From positions 50,848 through 114,847 of the forward strand of contig CAUJGJ010000064.1 of NCBI GenBank assembly GCA_963170055.1: a stretch of 64,000 nucleotides of DNA, given 5' to 3'. Positions 38,477 through 51,383 of the stretch are shown in pieces. The DNA comes from Halisarca cf. caerulea. Lineage: Eukaryota; Porifera; Demospongiae; Chondrillida; Halisarcidae. A program made the translations under genes and the position numbers. A model generated the notes under the pieces. It saw only the letters and a list, made by a program, of their open reading frames with translations. It was not told the origin of the DNA and did not search any database. Positions within the stretch are counted from its first letter, which is position 1. Every line of letters starts with the position of its first letter.

Positions 38477-40036
38477 ATCCAACACTACACAAATACGCCC
38501 ACAGCATTTAGGAGAGGTCATCTGTGTGCACTGGGAATGTGCGTGGTGCTAGTGCCCAATATTGGTATTAGCACCAGCATATCCAACACTACACAAATAC
38601 GCCCACAGCATTTAGGAAAGGTCATCTGTGTGCACTGGGAATGTGCGTGGTGCTAGTGCCCAATATTTGTATTAGCACCAGCATATCCAACATTACACAA
38701 ATACGCCTACAGTAGTTAAGAAACTTCATTTGTGTCCACTGGGAATGTGCGTGGTGCTAGTGCCAAATATTGGTATTAGCACCAGCATATCCAACACTAC
38801 ACAAATACGCCCACAGCACTTCAGAAACTTCATGTGTGTCCACTGGGAATATGCGTGGTGCTAGTGCCCAATATTGGTATTAGCACCAGCATATCCAACA
38901 CTACACAAATACGCCCACAGCACTTCAGAAACTTCATGTGTGTCCACTGGGAATGTGTGTGGTGCTAGTGCCCAATATTGGTATTAGCACCAGCATATCC
39001 AACACTACACAAATACGCCCACAGTAGTTAAGAAACTTCATTTGTGTCCACTGGGAATGTGCGTGGTGCTAGTGCCCAATATTGGTATTAGCACCAGCAT
39101 ATCCAACAATACACTAATACGCCCACAGCACTTAAGAAACTTCATGTGTGTCCACTGGGAATGTAAGTGGTGCTAGTGCCTATTATTTGTATTAGCACCA
39201 GCATATCCAACACTACACAAATACGCCCACAGCATTTAGGAAAGGTCATCTGTGTGCACTGGGAATGTGCGTGGTGCTAGTGCTCAATATTTGTATTAGC
39301 ACCAGCATATCCAACGTTACACAAATACGCCCACAGTAGTTAAGAAACTTCATTTGTGTCCACTGGGAATGTGCGTGGTGCTAGTGCCAAATATTGGTAT
39401 TAGCACCAGCATATCCAACACTACACAAATACGCCCACAGCACTTCAGAAACTTCATGTGTGTCCACTGGAAATGTGCGTGGTGCTAGTGCCCAATATTG
39501 GTATTAGCACCAGCATATCCAACACTACACAAATACGCCCACAGCACTTCAGAAAAGTTATGTGTTTCCACTGGGAATGTGCGTGGTGCTAGTGCCCAAT
39601 ATTGGTATTAGCACCAGCATATCCAACACTACACAAATACGCCCACAGCACTTCAGAAACTTCATGTGTGTCCACTGGGAATGTGCGTGGTGCTAGTGCC
39701 CAATATTGGTATTAGCACCAGCATATCCAACACTACACAAATACGCCAACAGCACTTCAGAAACTTCATGTGTGTCCACTGGGAATGTGCGTTGTACTAG
39801 TGCCCCATATTGGTATTAGCACCAGCATATCCAACACTACACAAATACGCCCACAGCATTTAGGAAAGGTCATCTGTGTGCACTGGGAATGTGCGTGGTG
39901 CTAGTGCTCAATATTTGTATTAGCACCAGCATATCCAACATTACACAAATACGCCCACAGTAGTTAAGAAACTTCATTTGTGTCCACTGGGAATGTGCGT
40001 GGTGCTAGTGCCCAATATTGGTATTAGCACCAGCAT
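38477..40036. repeat. 15-monomer block (1,560 bp), copy 1
   Basis: It matches 41,597-43,156 at an offset of 3,120 bp. Shared rare markers: GCCTACAG, GAATATGCG, CAATAC-GTAAGTGG, AAAAGTTATGTGTTTCC (39,517), GCCAACAG with GCGTTGTACTAG (39,725) and GCTCAATATTTG (39,829). Confidence 0.85.
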
Positions 40037-41596
40037 ATCCAACACTACACAAATACGCCCAAGGCACTTCAGAAAGGTCATGTGTGTCCACTGGGAATGT
40101 GCGTGGTGCTAGTGCCCAATATTGGTATTAGCACCAGCATATCCAACACTACACAAATACGCCCACAGTACTTCAGAAACTTCATGTGTGTCCACTGGGA
40201 ATGTGCTTGGTGCTAGTGCCAAATATTGGTATTAGCACCAGCATATCCAACACTACACAAATACGCCCACAGCACTTCAGAAAGGTCATGTGTGTGCTCT
40301 GGGAATGTGCGTGGTGCTAGTGCCCAATATTGGTATTAGCACCAGCATATCCAACACTGCACAAGTACGCCCACAGCACTTCAGAAACTTCATGTCTGTC
40401 CACTGGGAATGTGTGTGGTGCTAGTGCCAAATATTGGTATTCGCACCAGCATATCCAACACTACACAAATACGCCCACAGTAGTTAAGAAACTTCATTTG
40501 TGTCCACTGGGAATGTGCGTTGTGCTAGTGCCCAATATTTGTATTAGCACCAGCATATCCAACACTACACAAATACGCCCACAGCACTTCAGAAAGGTCA
40601 TGTGTGTCCACTGGGAATGTGCGTGGTGCTAGTGCCAAATATTGGTATTAGCACCAGCATATCCAACACTACAAAAATACACCCAAAGTAGTTAAGAAAC
40701 TTCATTTGTGTCCACTGGGAATGTGCGTGGTGCTAGTTCCCAATATTGATATTAGCACCAGGATATCCAACACTACACAAATACGCCCACTGCACTTCAG
40801 AAACTTCATGTGTGTCCACTGGGAATGTGCGTGGTGCTAGTGCCCAATATTGGTATTAGCACCAGCATATCCAACACTACACAAATACGCCCACAGCATT
40901 TAGGAAAGGTCCTCTGTGTGCACTGGGAATGTGCGTGGTGCTAGTGCCCAATATTGGTATTAGCACCAGCATATCCAACACTACACAAATACGCCCACAG
41001 CATTTAGGAAAGGTCATCTGTGTGCACTGGGAATGTGCGTGGTGCTAGTGCCCAATATTTGTATTAGCACCAGCATATCCAACATTACACAAATACGCCT
41101 ACAGTAGTTAAGAAACTTCATTTGTGTCCACTGGGAATGTGCGTGGTGCTAGTGCCAAATATTGGTACTAGCACCAGCATATCCAACATTACACAAATAC
41201 GCCCACAGCACTTCAGAAACTTCATGTGTGTCCACTGGGAATATACGTGGTGCTAGTGCTCAATATTGGTATTAGCACCAGCATATCCAACACTACACAA
41301 ATACGCCCACAGCACTTCAGAAAAGTCATGTGTGTCCACTGGGAATGTGCGTGGTGCTAGTGCCCAATATTGGTATTAGCACCAGCATATCCAACGTTAC
41401 ACGAACACGCCCACAGTAGTTAAGAAACTTCATTTGTGTCCACTGGGAATGTGCGTGGTGCTAGTGCCAAATATTGGTATTAGCACCAGCATATCCAACA
41501 CTACACAAATACGCCCACAGCACTTCAGAAACTTCATGTGTGTCCACTGGGAATGTGCGTGGTGCTAGTGCCCAATATTGGTATTAGCTCCAGCAT
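40037..41596. repeat. 15-monomer spacer between duplicate blocks
   Basis: A mixture including a short block of 18-mer-HOR monomers (40,349-40,660), a TTCCCAATATTGATATT-CCAGGAT monomer (40,661) and CATTTAGG monomers. Several private variants occur: CCCAAGGCAC (40,060), CCTCTGTG (40,911), ACGAACACG (41,402) and TATTAGCTCC (41,582). Confidence 0.8.
40349..40660. repeat. Three-monomer fragment of the 18-mer HOR, 22 kb away
   Basis: CACTGCACAAGTACG with CATGTCTG and TATTCGCACC, then TAGTTAAG with GCGTTGTGC, then a GGTC monomer. This is the order at 17,678-17,989 and at 13,518/15,390. These variants do not occur elsewhere in the 25-64 kb part of the window. Confidence 0.85.
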
Positions 41597-43156
41597 ATCC
41601 AACACTACACAAATACGCCCACAGCATTTAGGAAAGGTCATCTGTGTGCACTGGGAATGTGCGTGGTGCTAGTGCCCAATATTGGTATTAGCACCAGCAT
41701 ATCCAACACTACACAAATACGCCCACAGCATTTAGGAAAGGTCATCTGTGTGCACTGGGAATGTGCGTGGTGCTAGTGCCCAATATTTGTATTAGCACCA
41801 GCATATCCAACATTACACAAATACGCCTACAGTAGTTAAGAAACTTCATTTGTGTCCACTGGGAATGTGCGTGGTGCTAGTGCCAAATATTGGTATTAGC
41901 ACCAGCATATCCAACACTGCACAAATACGCCCACAGCACTTCAGAAACTTCATGTGTGTCCACTGGGAATATGCGTGGTGCTAGTGCCCAATATTGGTAT
42001 TAGCACCAGCATATCCAACACTACACAAATACGCCCACAGCACTTCAGAAACTTCATGTGTGTCCACTAGGAATGTGCGTGGTGCTAGTGCCCAATATTG
42101 GTATTAGCACCAGCATATCCAACACTACACAAATACGCCCACAGTAGTTAAGAAACTTCATTTGTGTCCACTGGGAATGTGCGTGGTGCTAAAGCCCAAT
42201 ATTGGTATTAGCACCAGCATATCCAACAATACACAAATACGCCCACAGTACTTCAGAAACTTCATGTGTGTCCACTGGGAATGTAAGTGGTGCTAGTGCC
42301 TATTATTTGTATTAGCACCAGCATATCCAACACTACACAAATACGCCCACAGCATTTAGGAAAGGTCATCTGTGTGCACTGGGAATGTGCGTGGTGCTAG
42401 TGCCCAATATTTGTATTAGCACCAGCATATCCAACGTTACACAAATACGCCCACAGTAGTTAAGAAACTTCATTTGTGTCCACTGGGAATGTGCGTGGTG
42501 CTAGTGCCAAATATTGGTATTAGCACCAGCATATCCAACACTACACAAATACGCCCACAGCACTTCAGAAACTTCATGTGTGTCCACTGGGAATGTGCGT
42601 GGTGCTAGTGCCCAATATTAGTATTAGCACCAGCATATCCAACACTACACAAATACGCCCACAGCACTTCAGAAAAGTTATGTGTTTCCACTGGGAATGT
42701 GCGTGGTGCTAGTGCCCAATATTGGTATTAGCACCAGCATATCCAACACTACACAAATACGCCCACAGCACTTCAGAAACTTCATGTGTGTCCACTGGGA
42801 ATGTGCGTGGTGGTAGTGCCCAATATTGGTATTAGCACCAGCATATCCAACACTACACAAATACGCCAACAGCACTTCAGAAACTTCATGTGTGTCCACT
42901 GGGAATGTGCGTTGTACTAGTGCCCAATATTGGTATTAGCACCAGCATATCCAACACTACACAAATACGCCCACAGCATTTAGGAAAGGTCATCTGTGTG
43001 CACTGGGAATGTGCGTGGTGCTAGTGCTCAATATTTGTATTAGCACCAGCATATCCAACATTACACAAATACGCCCACAGTAGTTAAGAAACTTCATTTG
43101 TGTCCACTGGGAATGTGCGTGGTGCTAGTGCCCAATATTGGTATTAGCACCAGCAT
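41597..43156. repeat. 15-monomer block (1,560 bp), copy 2
   Basis: The displaced copy of 38,477-40,036. Private changes include CACTGCACAAATACG (41,917), GCTAAAGCCC (42,188) and GTGGTGGTAG (42,808). Confidence 0.85.
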
Positions 43157-43988
43157 ATCCAACACTACACAAATACGCCCACAGCACTTCAGAAACTTTA
43201 TGTGTGTCCACTTGGAATGTGCATGGTGCTAGTGCCCAATATTGGTATTAGCACCAGCATATCCAACACTACACAAATACGCCCACAGCACTTCAGAAAC
43301 TTCATGTGTGTCCACCTGGAATGTGCGTGGTGCTAGTGCCCAATATTTGTATTAGCACCGGTATATCCAACACTACACAAATACGCCCGCAGCACTTCAG
43401 AAAGGTCATGTGTGTCCACTGGGAATGTTCGTGGTGCTAGTGCCCAATATTGGTATTAGCACCAGCATATCCAACACTACACAAATACGCCCACAGTAGT
43501 TAAGAAACTTCATTTGTGTCCACTGGGAATGTGCGTGGTGCTAGTGCCAAATATTGGTATTAGCACCAGCATATCCAACACTACACAAATACGCCCACTG
43601 CACTTCAGAAACTTCATGTGTGTCCACTGGGAATGTGCGTGGTGCTAGTGCCCAATATTGGTATTAGCACCAGCATATCCAACACTACACAAATACACCC
43701 ACAGTAGTTAAGAAACTTCATTTGTGTCCACTGGGAATGTGCGTGGTGCTAGTGCCCAATATTGGTATTAGCACCAGCATATCCAACACTACACAAATAC
43801 GCCCACAGCACTTCAGAAACTTCATGTGTGTCCAATGGGAATGTGCGTGGTGCTAGTGCCCAATATTGGTATTAGCACCAGCATATCCAAAACTACACAA
43901 ATACACCCACAGTTATTAAGAAACTTCATTTGTGTCCACTGGGAATGTGCGTGGTGCTAGTGCCTAATATTGGTATTAGCACCAGAAT
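43157..43988. repeat. Transitional, more diverged monomers
   Basis: Eight monomers with scattered private changes (CCACCTGG, CCCGCAG, GTTCGTGG, GTTATTAAG). They separate the CATTTAGG-rich half from the right-hand families, and I found no close partner block in the window. CATTTAGG monomers stop to the left of this segment. Confidence 0.75.
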
Positions 43989-46175
43989 ATCCAACACTAC
44001 ACAAATACGCCCACAGCACTTCAGAAACTTCATGTGTGTCCACTGGGAATGTGTGTGGTGCTAGTGCCTAATATTGGTATTAGCACCAGCATATCCAACA
44101 CTACACAAATACGCCCACATAACTTAGGAAAGGTCATGTGTGTCTACTGAGAATGTGCGTGGTGCTAGTGCCAAATATAGGTATTAGCACCAGCATATCC
44201 AACACTACACAAATACGCCCACAGAACTTTAGAAAGGTCATGTGTGTCCACTGGGAATGTGCGTGGTGCTAGTGCCAAATATTGATATTAACACCAGCAT
44301 ATCCAACACTACACAAATACGCCCACAGCACTTCATAAACTTCATGTGTGTCCACTGGGAATGTGTGTGGTGCTAGTGCCTAATATTGGTAGTAGCACCA
44401 GCATATCCAACACTACAAAAATACGCCCACAGTACTTCAGAAACTTCATGTGTGTCTACTGGGAATGTGCGTGGTGCTAGTGCCCAATATTGCTATTAGC
44501 ACCAGCATATCCAACACTACACAAATACGCCCACAGCACTTCAGAAAGGTCATGTGTGTCCACTGGGAATGTGCGTGGTGCTAGTGCCGAATATTTGTAT
44601 TAGCACCAGCATATCCAACACTACACAAATACGCCCACAGCACTTTAGAAAGGTCATGTGTGTCCACTGGGAATGTGCGTGGTGCTAGTGCCTAATATTG
44701 GTATTAACACCAGAATATCCAACACTACACAAAAACGCCCACAGCACTTCAGAAACTTCATGTGTGTCCACTGGGAATGTGTGTGGTGCTAGTGCCTAAT
44801 ATTTGTATTAGCACCAGCATATCCAACACTACACAAATACGCCCACATAACTTAGGAAAGGTCATGTGTGTGTACTGGGAATGTGCGTGGTGCTAGTGCC
44901 AAATATTGGTATTAGCACCAGCATATCCAACACTACATAAAATACGCCCACAGCACATAAGAAAGGTCATGTGTGTCCACTGGTAATGTGCGTGGTGCTA
45001 GTACCAAATATTGGTATTAGCACAAGCATATCCAACACTACACAAATACGCCCACAGCACTCAAGAAAGGTCATGTGTGTCCACTGGGAATGTGCGTGGT
45101 GCTAGTGCCAAATATTGGTATTAGCACCAGCATATCCAACACTACACAAATACGCCCACAGTAGTTAAGAAATTTCATGTGTGTCCACTGGGAATGTGTG
45201 TGGTGCTAGTGCCGAATATTAGTATTAGCACAAGCATATCCAACACTACACAAATACGCCCACAGCACTTTAGAAAGGTCATGTGTGTCCACTGGGAATG
45301 TGCGTGGTGCTAGTGCCAAATATTCGTATTAGCACCAGCATATCCAACACTACACAAATACGCCCACAGCTCTTCAGCAAGGTCATGTGTGTCCACTGGG
45401 AATGTGCGTGGTGCTAGTGCCAAATATTGGTATTAGCACCAGCATATCCAATACTACACAAATACGTCCCACAGTAGTTAAGAAACTTCATGTTTTTCCA
45501 CTGGGAATGTTTGTGGTGCTAGTGCCAAATATTGGTATTAACACCAGCATATCCAACACTACACAAATACGCCCACAGTAGTTAAGAAAGTTCATGTGTG
45601 TCCACTGGGAATGTGCGTGGTGGTAGTGCCAAATATTGGTATTAGCACCAGCATATCCAACACTACTCAAATACGCCCACAGCACTTTAGAAAGGTCATG
45701 TGTGTCCACTGGGAATGTGCGTGGTGTTAGTGCCCAATATTGGTATTAGCACCAGCATATCCAAAACTACATAAAATACGCCCACAGCACTTAAGAAAGG
45801 TCATGTGTGTCCCCTGGGAATGTGCGTGGTGCTAGTGCCAAATATTGGTATTAGCACCAGCATATCAAACACTACACAAATACGCCAACAGAACTTCAAA
45901 AAAGACACCTGTCTCCACTGGGAATGTGCGTGGTGCTAGTGCCCAATATTGGTATTAGCACCAGCATATCCAACACTACACAAATACGCCCACAGCACTT
46001 CAGAAACTTCATGTGTGTCCACTGGGAATGTGCGTGGTGCTAGTGCCCAATATTGGTATTAGCACCAGCATATCCAACACTACACAAATACGCCAACAGC
46101 ACTTCAGAAACTTCATGTGTGTCCACTGGGAATGTGCGTTGTACTAGTGCCCAATATTGGTATTAGCACCAGCAT
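43989..46175. repeat. 2,187-bp unit, copy 1 (19 shared + 2 monomers)
   Basis: Nineteen monomers at 43,989-45,967 match 46,176-48,154 with the same three 1-bp insertions (CATAAAATACG near 44,936 and 45,770; ACGTCCCACAG near 45,464). The last two monomers (45,968-46,175) come from elsewhere: GCCAACAG with GCGTTGTACTAG matches 42,845. One visible difference is CACATAAGAAAGG (44,956) versus CACATAAAAAAGG in copy 2. Confidence 0.88.
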
Positions 46176-48154
46176 ATCCAACACTACACAAATACGCCCA
46201 CAGCACTTCAGAAACTTCATGTGTGTCCACTGGGAATGTGTGTGGTGCTAGTGCCTAATATTGGTATTAGCACCAGCATATCCAACACTACACAAATACG
46301 CCCACATAACTTAGGAAAGGTCATGTGTGTCTACTGAGAATGTGCGTGGTGCTAGTGCCAAATATAGGTATTAGCACCAGCATATCCAACACTACACAAA
46401 TACGCCCACAGAACTTTAGAAAGGTCATGTGTGTCCACTGGGAATGTGCGTGGTGCTAGTGCCAAATATTGATATTAACACCAGCATATCCAACACTACA
46501 CAAATACGCCCACAGCACTTCATAAACTTCATGTGTGTCCACTGGGAATGTGTGTGGTGCTAGTGCCTAATATTGGTAGTAGCACCAGCATATCCAACAC
46601 TACAAAAATACGCCCACAGTACTTCAGAAACTTCATGTGTGTCTACTGGGAATGTGCGTGGTGCTAGTGCCCAATATTGCTATTAGCACCAGCATATCCA
46701 ACACTACACAAATACGCCCACAGCACTTCAGAAAGGTCATGTGTGTCCACTGGGAATGTGCGTGGTGCTAGTGCCGAATATTTGTATTAGCACCAGCATA
46801 TCCAACACTACACAAATACGCCCACAGCACTTTAGAAAGGTCATGTGTGTCCACTGGGAATGTGCGTGGTGCTAGTGCCTAATATTGGTATTAACACCAG
46901 AATATCCAACACTACACAAAAACGCCCACAGCACTTCAGAAACTTCATGTGTGTCCACTGGGAATGTGTGTGGTGCTAGTGCCTAATATTTGTATTAGCA
47001 CCAGCATATCCAACACTACACAAATACGCCCACATAACTTAGGAAAGGTCATGTGTGTGTACTGGGAATGTGCGTGGTGCTAGTGCCAAATATTGGTATT
47101 AGCACCAGCATATCCAACACTACATAAAATACGCCCACAGCACATAAAAAAGGTCATGTGTGTCCACTGGTAATGTGCGTGGTGCTAGTACCAAATATTG
47201 GTATTAGCACAAGCATATCCAACACTACACAAATACGCCCACAGCACTCAAGAAAGGTCATGTGTGTCCACTGGGAATGTGCGTGGTGCTAGTGCCAAAT
47301 ATTGGTATTAGCACCAGCATATCCAACACTACACAAATACGCCCACAGTAGTTAAGAAATTTCATGTGTGTCCACTGGGAATGTGTGTGGTGCTAGTGCC
47401 GAATATTAGTATTAGCACAAGCATATCCAACACTACACAAATACGCCCACAGCACTTTAGAAAGGTCATGTGTGTCCACTGGGAATGTGCGTGGTGCTAG
47501 TGCCAAATATTCGTATTAGCACCAGCATATCCAACACTACACAAATACGCCCACAGCTCTTCAGCAAGGTCATGTGTGTCCACTGGGAATGTGCGTGGTG
47601 CTAGTGCCAAATATTGGTATTAGCACCAGCATATCCAATACTACACAAATACGTCCCACAGTAGTTAAGAAACTTCATGTTTTTCCACTGGGAATGTTTG
47701 TGGTGCTAGTGCCAAATATTGGTATTAACACCAGCATATCCAACACTACACAAATACGCCCACAGTAGTTAAGAAAGTTCATGTGTGTCCACTGGGAATG
47801 TGCGTGGTGGTAGTGCCAAATATTGGTATTAGCACCAGCATATCCAACACTACTCAAATACGCCCACAGCACTTTAGAAAGGTCATGTGTGTCCACTGGG
47901 AATGTGCGTGGTGTTAGTGCCCAATATTGGTATTAGCACCAGCATATCCAAAACTACATAAAATACGCCCACAGCACTTAAGAAAGGTCATGTGTGTCCC
48001 CTGGGAATGTGCGTGGTGCTAGTGCCAAATATTGGTATTAGCACCAGCATATCAAACACTACACAAATACGCCAACAGAACTTCAAAAAAGACACCTGTC
48101 TCCACTGGGAATGTGCGTGGTGCTAGTGCCAAATATTGGTATTAGCACCAGTAT
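46176..48154. repeat. 2,187-bp unit, copy 2 (19 monomers)
   Basis: It matches the previous block apart from a few bases, then passes without a break into the 2,500-bp family, because its last six monomers (47,529 onward) are also the first six of that family. Confidence 0.88.
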
Positions 48155-50028
48155 ATCCAACACTACACAAATGCGCCCACAGCACTTCAGAAACTTCATG
48201 TGTGTCCACTGGGAATGTTGGAGGTGCTAGTGCCAAATATTTGTATTAGCACCAGCATATCCAACACTACGCAAATACGCCCACAGAACTTTAGAAAGGT
48301 CATGTGTGTCCACAGGGAATGTGCGTGGTGCTAGTGCTAAATATTGGTATTAGCACCAGCATATCCAACACTACACAAATACGCCCACATAAGTTAAGAA
48401 ACTTCATGTTTTTCCACTGGGAATATGCGTGGTGCTAGTGCCAAATATTGGTATTAGCACCAGCATATCCAACACTACACAAATACGCCCACAGCACTTC
48501 AGAAAGGTAATGTGTGTCCACTGGGAATGTGCGTGGTGCTAGTGCCAAATATTGGTATTAGTACCAGCATATCCAACACTACATAAAATACGCCCACAGC
48601 ACTTAAGAAAGGTCATGTGTGTCCACTGGGAATGTGCGTGGTGCTAGTACCAAATATTGGTATTAGCACAAGCATATCCAACACTACACAAATACGCCCA
48701 CAGCACTCAAGAAAGGTCATGTGTGTCCACTGGGAATGTGCGTGGTGCTAGTGCCAAATATTGGTATTAGCACCAGCATATCCAACACTACACAAATACG
48801 CCCACAGCACTTCAGAAACTTCATGTGTGTCCACTGGGAATGTTGGAGGTGCTAGTGCCAAATATTTGTATTAGCACCAGCATATCCAACACTACTCAAA
48901 TACGCCCACAGCACTTTAGAAAGGTCATGTGTGTCCACTGGGAATGTGCGTGGTGCTAGTGCCAAATATTGGTATTAGCACCAGCATATCCAACACTACA
49001 CAAATACGCCCACAGCACTTCAGAAAGGTCATGTGTGTCCACTGGGAATGTGCGTGGGGCTAGTACCAAATATTGGTATTAGCACAAGCATATCCAACAC
49101 TACACAAATACGCCCACAGCACTTAAGAAAGGTCATGTGTGTCCACTGGGAATGTGCGTGGTGCTAGTGCCAAATATTGGTATTAGCACCAGCATATCCA
49201 ACGCTACACAAATACGCCCACAGCACTTCAGAAAGGTCATGTGTGTCCACTGGGAATGTGCGTGGTGCTAGTACCAAATGTTGGTATTAGCACAAGCATA
49301 TCCAACACTACACAAATACGCCCACAGCACTCAAGAAAGGTCATGTGTGTCCACTGGGAATGTGCGTGGTGCTAGTGCCAAATATTGGTATTAGCACCAG
49401 CATATCCAACACTACACAAATACGCCCACAGCACTTCAGAATGGTCATGTGTGTCCCCTGGGAATGTGCGTGGTGCTAGTGCCAAATATTGGTATTAGCA
49501 CCAGCATATCAAACACTACACAAATACGCCAACAGCACTTCAGAAAAGACACCTGTCTCCACTGCAAATGTGCATGGTGCTAGTGCCAAATATTGGTCTT
49601 AGAACCACCATATCGAACTCTACACAAGTACACCTACAGCAATTCAGAAACTTCATGTGTGTCCACTGGGAATGTTGGAGGTGCTAGTGCCAAATATTTG
49701 TATTAGCACCAGCATATCCAACACTACTCAAATACGCCCACAGCACTTTAGAAAGGTCATGTGTGTCCACTGGGAATGTGCGTGGTGCTAGTTCTAAATA
49801 TTGGTATTAGCACCAGCATATCCAACACTACACAAATACGCCCACATAATTTAAGAAACTTCATGTGTGTCCACTGGGAATGTGCGTGGTGCTAGTGCCA
49901 AATATTGGTATTAGCACCAGCATATCCAACACTACATAAAATACGCCCACATCACTTAAGAAAGGTCATGTGTGTCCACTGGGAATGTGCGTGGTGCTAG
50001 TGCCAAATATTCGTATTAGCACCAGCAT
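47529..50028. repeat. 24-monomer HOR (2,500 bp), long copy L1
   Basis: 24 monomers with four 1-bp insertions (near 47,654, 47,956, 48,582 and 49,935). It starts with CAGCTCTTCAGCAAGG and contains GTTGGAGG monomers, a GCGTGGGGCTAG monomer, ACCAAATGTTGG and two strongly diverged monomers at 49,508. Matches start at 51,384 and 53,884. A partial first quarter occurs at 45,342-45,967. Confidence 0.9.
49508..49715. repeat. Two most diverged monomers of the window
   Basis: They carry AAAAGACACCTGTCTCC, CACTGCAAATG, TTGGTCTTAGAACCACC, ATCGAACTC, ACAAGTACACCTACAG and CAATTCAG, many more changes than any neighbour. Copies occur at 53,363 and 55,863 with the rest of the HOR. AGACACCTGTCT is a small inverted repeat (5-bp arms) and contains an E-box (CACCTG). 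Confidence 0.85.
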
Positions 50029-51383
50029 ATCCAACACTACACAAATACGCCCACAGCTCTTCAGCAAGGTCATGTGTGTCCACTGGGAATGTGCGTGGTG
50101 CTAGTGCCAAATATTGGTATTAGCACCAGCATATCCAATACTACACAAATACGTCCCACAGTAGTTAAGAAACTTCATGTTTTTCCACTGGGAATGTTTG
50201 TGGTGCTAGTGCCAAATATTGGTATTAACACCAGCATATCCAACACTACACAAATACGCCCACAGTAGTTAAGAAAGTTCATGTGTGTCCACTGGGAATG
50301 TGCGTGGTGGTAGTGCCAAATATTGGTATTAGCACCAGCATATCCAACACTACTCAAATACGCCCACAGCACTTTAGAAAGGTCATGTGTGTCCACTGGG
50401 AATGTGCGTGGTGTTAGTGCCCAATATTGGTATTAGCACCAGCATATCCAAAACTACATAAAATACGCCCACAGCACTTAAGAAAGGTCATGTGTGTCCC
50501 CTGGGAATGTGCGTGGAGCTAGTGCCAAATATTGGTATTAGCACCAGCATATCAAACACTACACAAATACGCCAACAGAACTTCAAAAAAGACACCTGTC
50601 TCCACTGGGAATGTGCGTGGTGCTAGTGCCAAATATTGGTATTAGCACCAGTATATCCAACACTACACAAATGCGCCCACAGCACTTCAGAAACTTCATG
50701 TGTGTCCACTGGGAATGTTGGAGGTGCTAGTGCCAAATATTTGTATTAGCACCAGCATATCCAACACTACGCAAATACGCCCACAGAACTTTAGAAAGGT
50801 CATGTGTGTCCACTGGGAATGTGCGTGGTGCTAGTGCTAAATATTGGTATTAGCACCAGCATATCCAACACTACACAAATACGCACACATAAGTTAAGAA
50901 ACTTCATGTTTTTCCACTGGGAATGTGCGTGGTGCTAGTGCCAAATATTGGTATTAGCACCAGCATATCCAACACTACACAAATACGCCCACAGCACTTC
51001 AGAAAGGTCATGTGTGTCCACTGGGAATGTGCGTGGTGCTAGTGCCAAATATTGGTATTAGTACCAGCATATCCAACACTACATAAAATACGCCCACAGC
51101 ACTTAAGAAAGGTCATGTGTGTCCACTGGGAATGTGCGTGGTGCTAGTACCAAATATTGGTATTAACACCAGCATATCCAACACTACACAAATACGCCCA
51201 CAGTAGTTAAGAAATTTCATGTGTGTCCACTGGGAATGTGTGTGGTGCTAGTGCCGAATATTAGTATTAGCACAAGCATATCCAACACTACACAAATACG
51301 CCCACAGCACTTTAGAAAGGTCATGTGTGTCCACTGGGAATGTGCGTGGTGCTAGTGCCAAATATTCGTATTAGCACCAGCAT
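50029..51383. repeat. 24-monomer HOR, truncated copy S (1,355 bp)
   Basis: The first eleven monomers match L1. The eleventh ends GTACCAAATATTGGTATTAACACC, then 51,176-51,383 matches 47,321-47,528, the sequence just before L1. A crossover at about 51,150-51,180 therefore returned the array to the L1 flank and removed 11 monomers. Confidence 0.9.
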
